Positions 5,282-6,127 of a stretch of DNA of 6,127 bases are shown here, in pieces. The translations under genes were made by a program, and so were the position numbers. This DNA comes from an uncultured bacterium (GTDB lineage Bacteria > Patescibacteria > ABY1 > SG8-24 > 2-12-FULL-60-25), in the NCBI GenBank assembly GCA_937863195.1, contig CALMET010000043.1, positions 1 through 6,127 on the forward strand, read 5' to 3'. The notes beneath the pieces are model-generated. The model worked only from the letters and a program-made list of their open reading frames with translations. It was not told where the DNA came from and did no database searches. The first letter of the stretch is position 1. Every line of letters begins with the position of its first letter.

Positions 5282-6127
5282 TTACCAATTTGTGAGTAAC
5301 GGTAAAATCATTTCAGCCGTTTTTTTCCACGAGAAATGAACTTCTCTTGCTTGGCCGTTTTTCCTTAAACGCTCACGTACTTCGGGCGAAGAGCATTCAA
5401 CCAAACGCACAGCAAGATCATTCGCGGATGCCGGATCAAAAAAGAGCGCATTTCCCTCCCCCGCCACCTCGGGCATGGCACTTGAATTGGCAGCAATGAC
5501 GGGCGTACTACAACGCATCGCTTCAAGGACAGGGATACCGAAACCTTCGTACCATGAAGGCTGAACATATATTTCTGCCGCCGTGAGCAGAGCGCCCTTA
5601 TCGGATTCATCGAGGTATCCAGTGATTTTCACCACACTCTCTAAACCGAGCTCACTCACACGAGCGCGTAAAGCTTCGATACCAAAACCCGCACGACCAG
5701 CGAGTACGAGTTGTAATTCGTTGTCCTTAGTTTGCTCGCGATAGATCGCCAACGCTTCAACCAAGATACGTACGTTTTTCTTTTCTTCGATTCGACCGAT
5801 GAATAAGATAAATCTCGCGGGCAATGCCATACGTGTGCGCAAGGCCGTCACCTCTTCAGATGTGGCCTGTCGCAAAGAATCAGCAACGGCTAGCGGCGCA
5901 ACCGTGATCTGCTCGGGCTTTGCTCCGTAAAACTCAATGATTTCACGTTTTGAAAAATCTGAAACGGTAACAATACGTGAACAACGTCGCACGATATCAC
6001 GCGTCGTCCACTCATGATAAAGACGCTGCTTTAACGGGTAGAGTTCAGGATGGCGATGATATCCAACATCGTGAATGGTTACGACATTGTTCTTAGGTGC
6101 GATAACCGGTAATACGTGCGCTGGCAC
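5282..6127 (-). CDS. GT4-family glycosyltransferase, C-terminal 281 residues (N-terminus beyond right edge)
   Basis: The open frame enters from the right edge. The first visible codon, GTG, is almost certainly internal, since GT4 enzymes are usually 370-400 residues and about 90-100 are missing. Visible signatures, numbered from the edge, are VVTIHDVGYHRHPELYP (15-31), the end of the N-terminal Rossmann domain; IVTVSDFSKREI (52-63), the link between domains; FIGRIEEKKN (109-118), whose Arg and Lys normally grip the donor diphosphate; and YEGFGIPVLE (193-202), giving the E-x7-E motif with E194 and E202 that defines retaining GT4 enzymes. It would transfer a sugar from a nucleotide donor, often mannose-like in this subgroup, to a lipid-linked or surface glycan on the cytoplasmic side. 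Donor and acceptor cannot be determined. It lies two bases upstream of the TrmB-like gene, in an apparent operon. Confidence 0.93.
   Translation of the reverse strand: MPAHVLPVIAPKNNVVTIHDVGYHRHPELYPLKQRLYHEWTTRDIVRRCSRIVTVSDFSKREIIEFYGAKPEQITVAPLAVADSLRQATSEEVTALRTRMALPARFILFIGRIEEKKNVRILVEALAIYREQTKDNELQLVLAGRAGFGIEALRARVSELGLESVVKITGYLDESDKGALLTAAEIYVQPSWYEGFGIPVLEAMRCSTPVIAANSSAMPEVAGEGNALFFDPASANDLAVRLVECSSPEVRERLRKNGQAREVHFSWKKTAEMILPLLTNW

Overview
The window looks like a piece of a cell-surface polysaccharide locus from a bacterium of about 45-50% G+C, interrupted by one much more G+C-rich gene for a large, cysteine-rich surface protein. My best guess for the host is a Patescibacteria/CPR-type genome. 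The reasons are the TrmB-like regulator packed next to a GT4 glycosyltransferase, the small methyltransferase that opens with an SPYHLLPKILD-type start, the lack of clear Shine-Dalgarno sites on the low-G+C genes, and the O-antigen-ligase-like membrane protein. This is recalled family resemblance, not a search result, so the phylum is tentative.

Layout from left to right. Positions 1-642 (minus) hold the N-terminal half of a polytopic membrane protein of the O-antigen ligase/polymerase type, running off the left edge. A 44-bp divergent gap follows. Positions 687-1259 (plus) encode a small SAM-dependent methyltransferase. A hairpin with a T-run on the minus strand (1262-1301) separates it from the convergent large gene at 1335-4253 (minus). 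That gene encodes a 972-residue predicted lipoprotein with nine and a half MopE-type repeats, each built on six cysteines and a DxDxDG motif. A 261-bp A+T-rich gap (4254-4514) holds its ribosome binding site and promoter-like sequences. Positions 4515-5279 (minus) encode a TrmB-family regulator. Two bases away, 5282-6127 (minus) encodes the C-terminal part of a GT4 glycosyltransferase that runs off the right edge.

The glycosyltransferase, ligase-like protein and methyltransferase fit together as assembly of a surface glycan, and the TrmB-like protein is probably translated on the same message as the glycosyltransferase. The repeat protein has no visible link to glycan synthesis. It would sit outside the cytoplasmic membrane, is very acidic and probably disulfide-stapled, and binding of Ca2+ or another metal is plausible.

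The most notable features are the compositional island formed by the repeat-protein gene (58-68% G+C in sampled lines against 35-55% in the flanks), the strict cysteine spacing of its repeats, which fall into two alternating subtypes, and its unassigned C-terminal domain. I see no tRNA, rRNA, CRISPR array, transposase or insertion-sequence ends. I found no clear evidence of a wholly new multi-gene system here.
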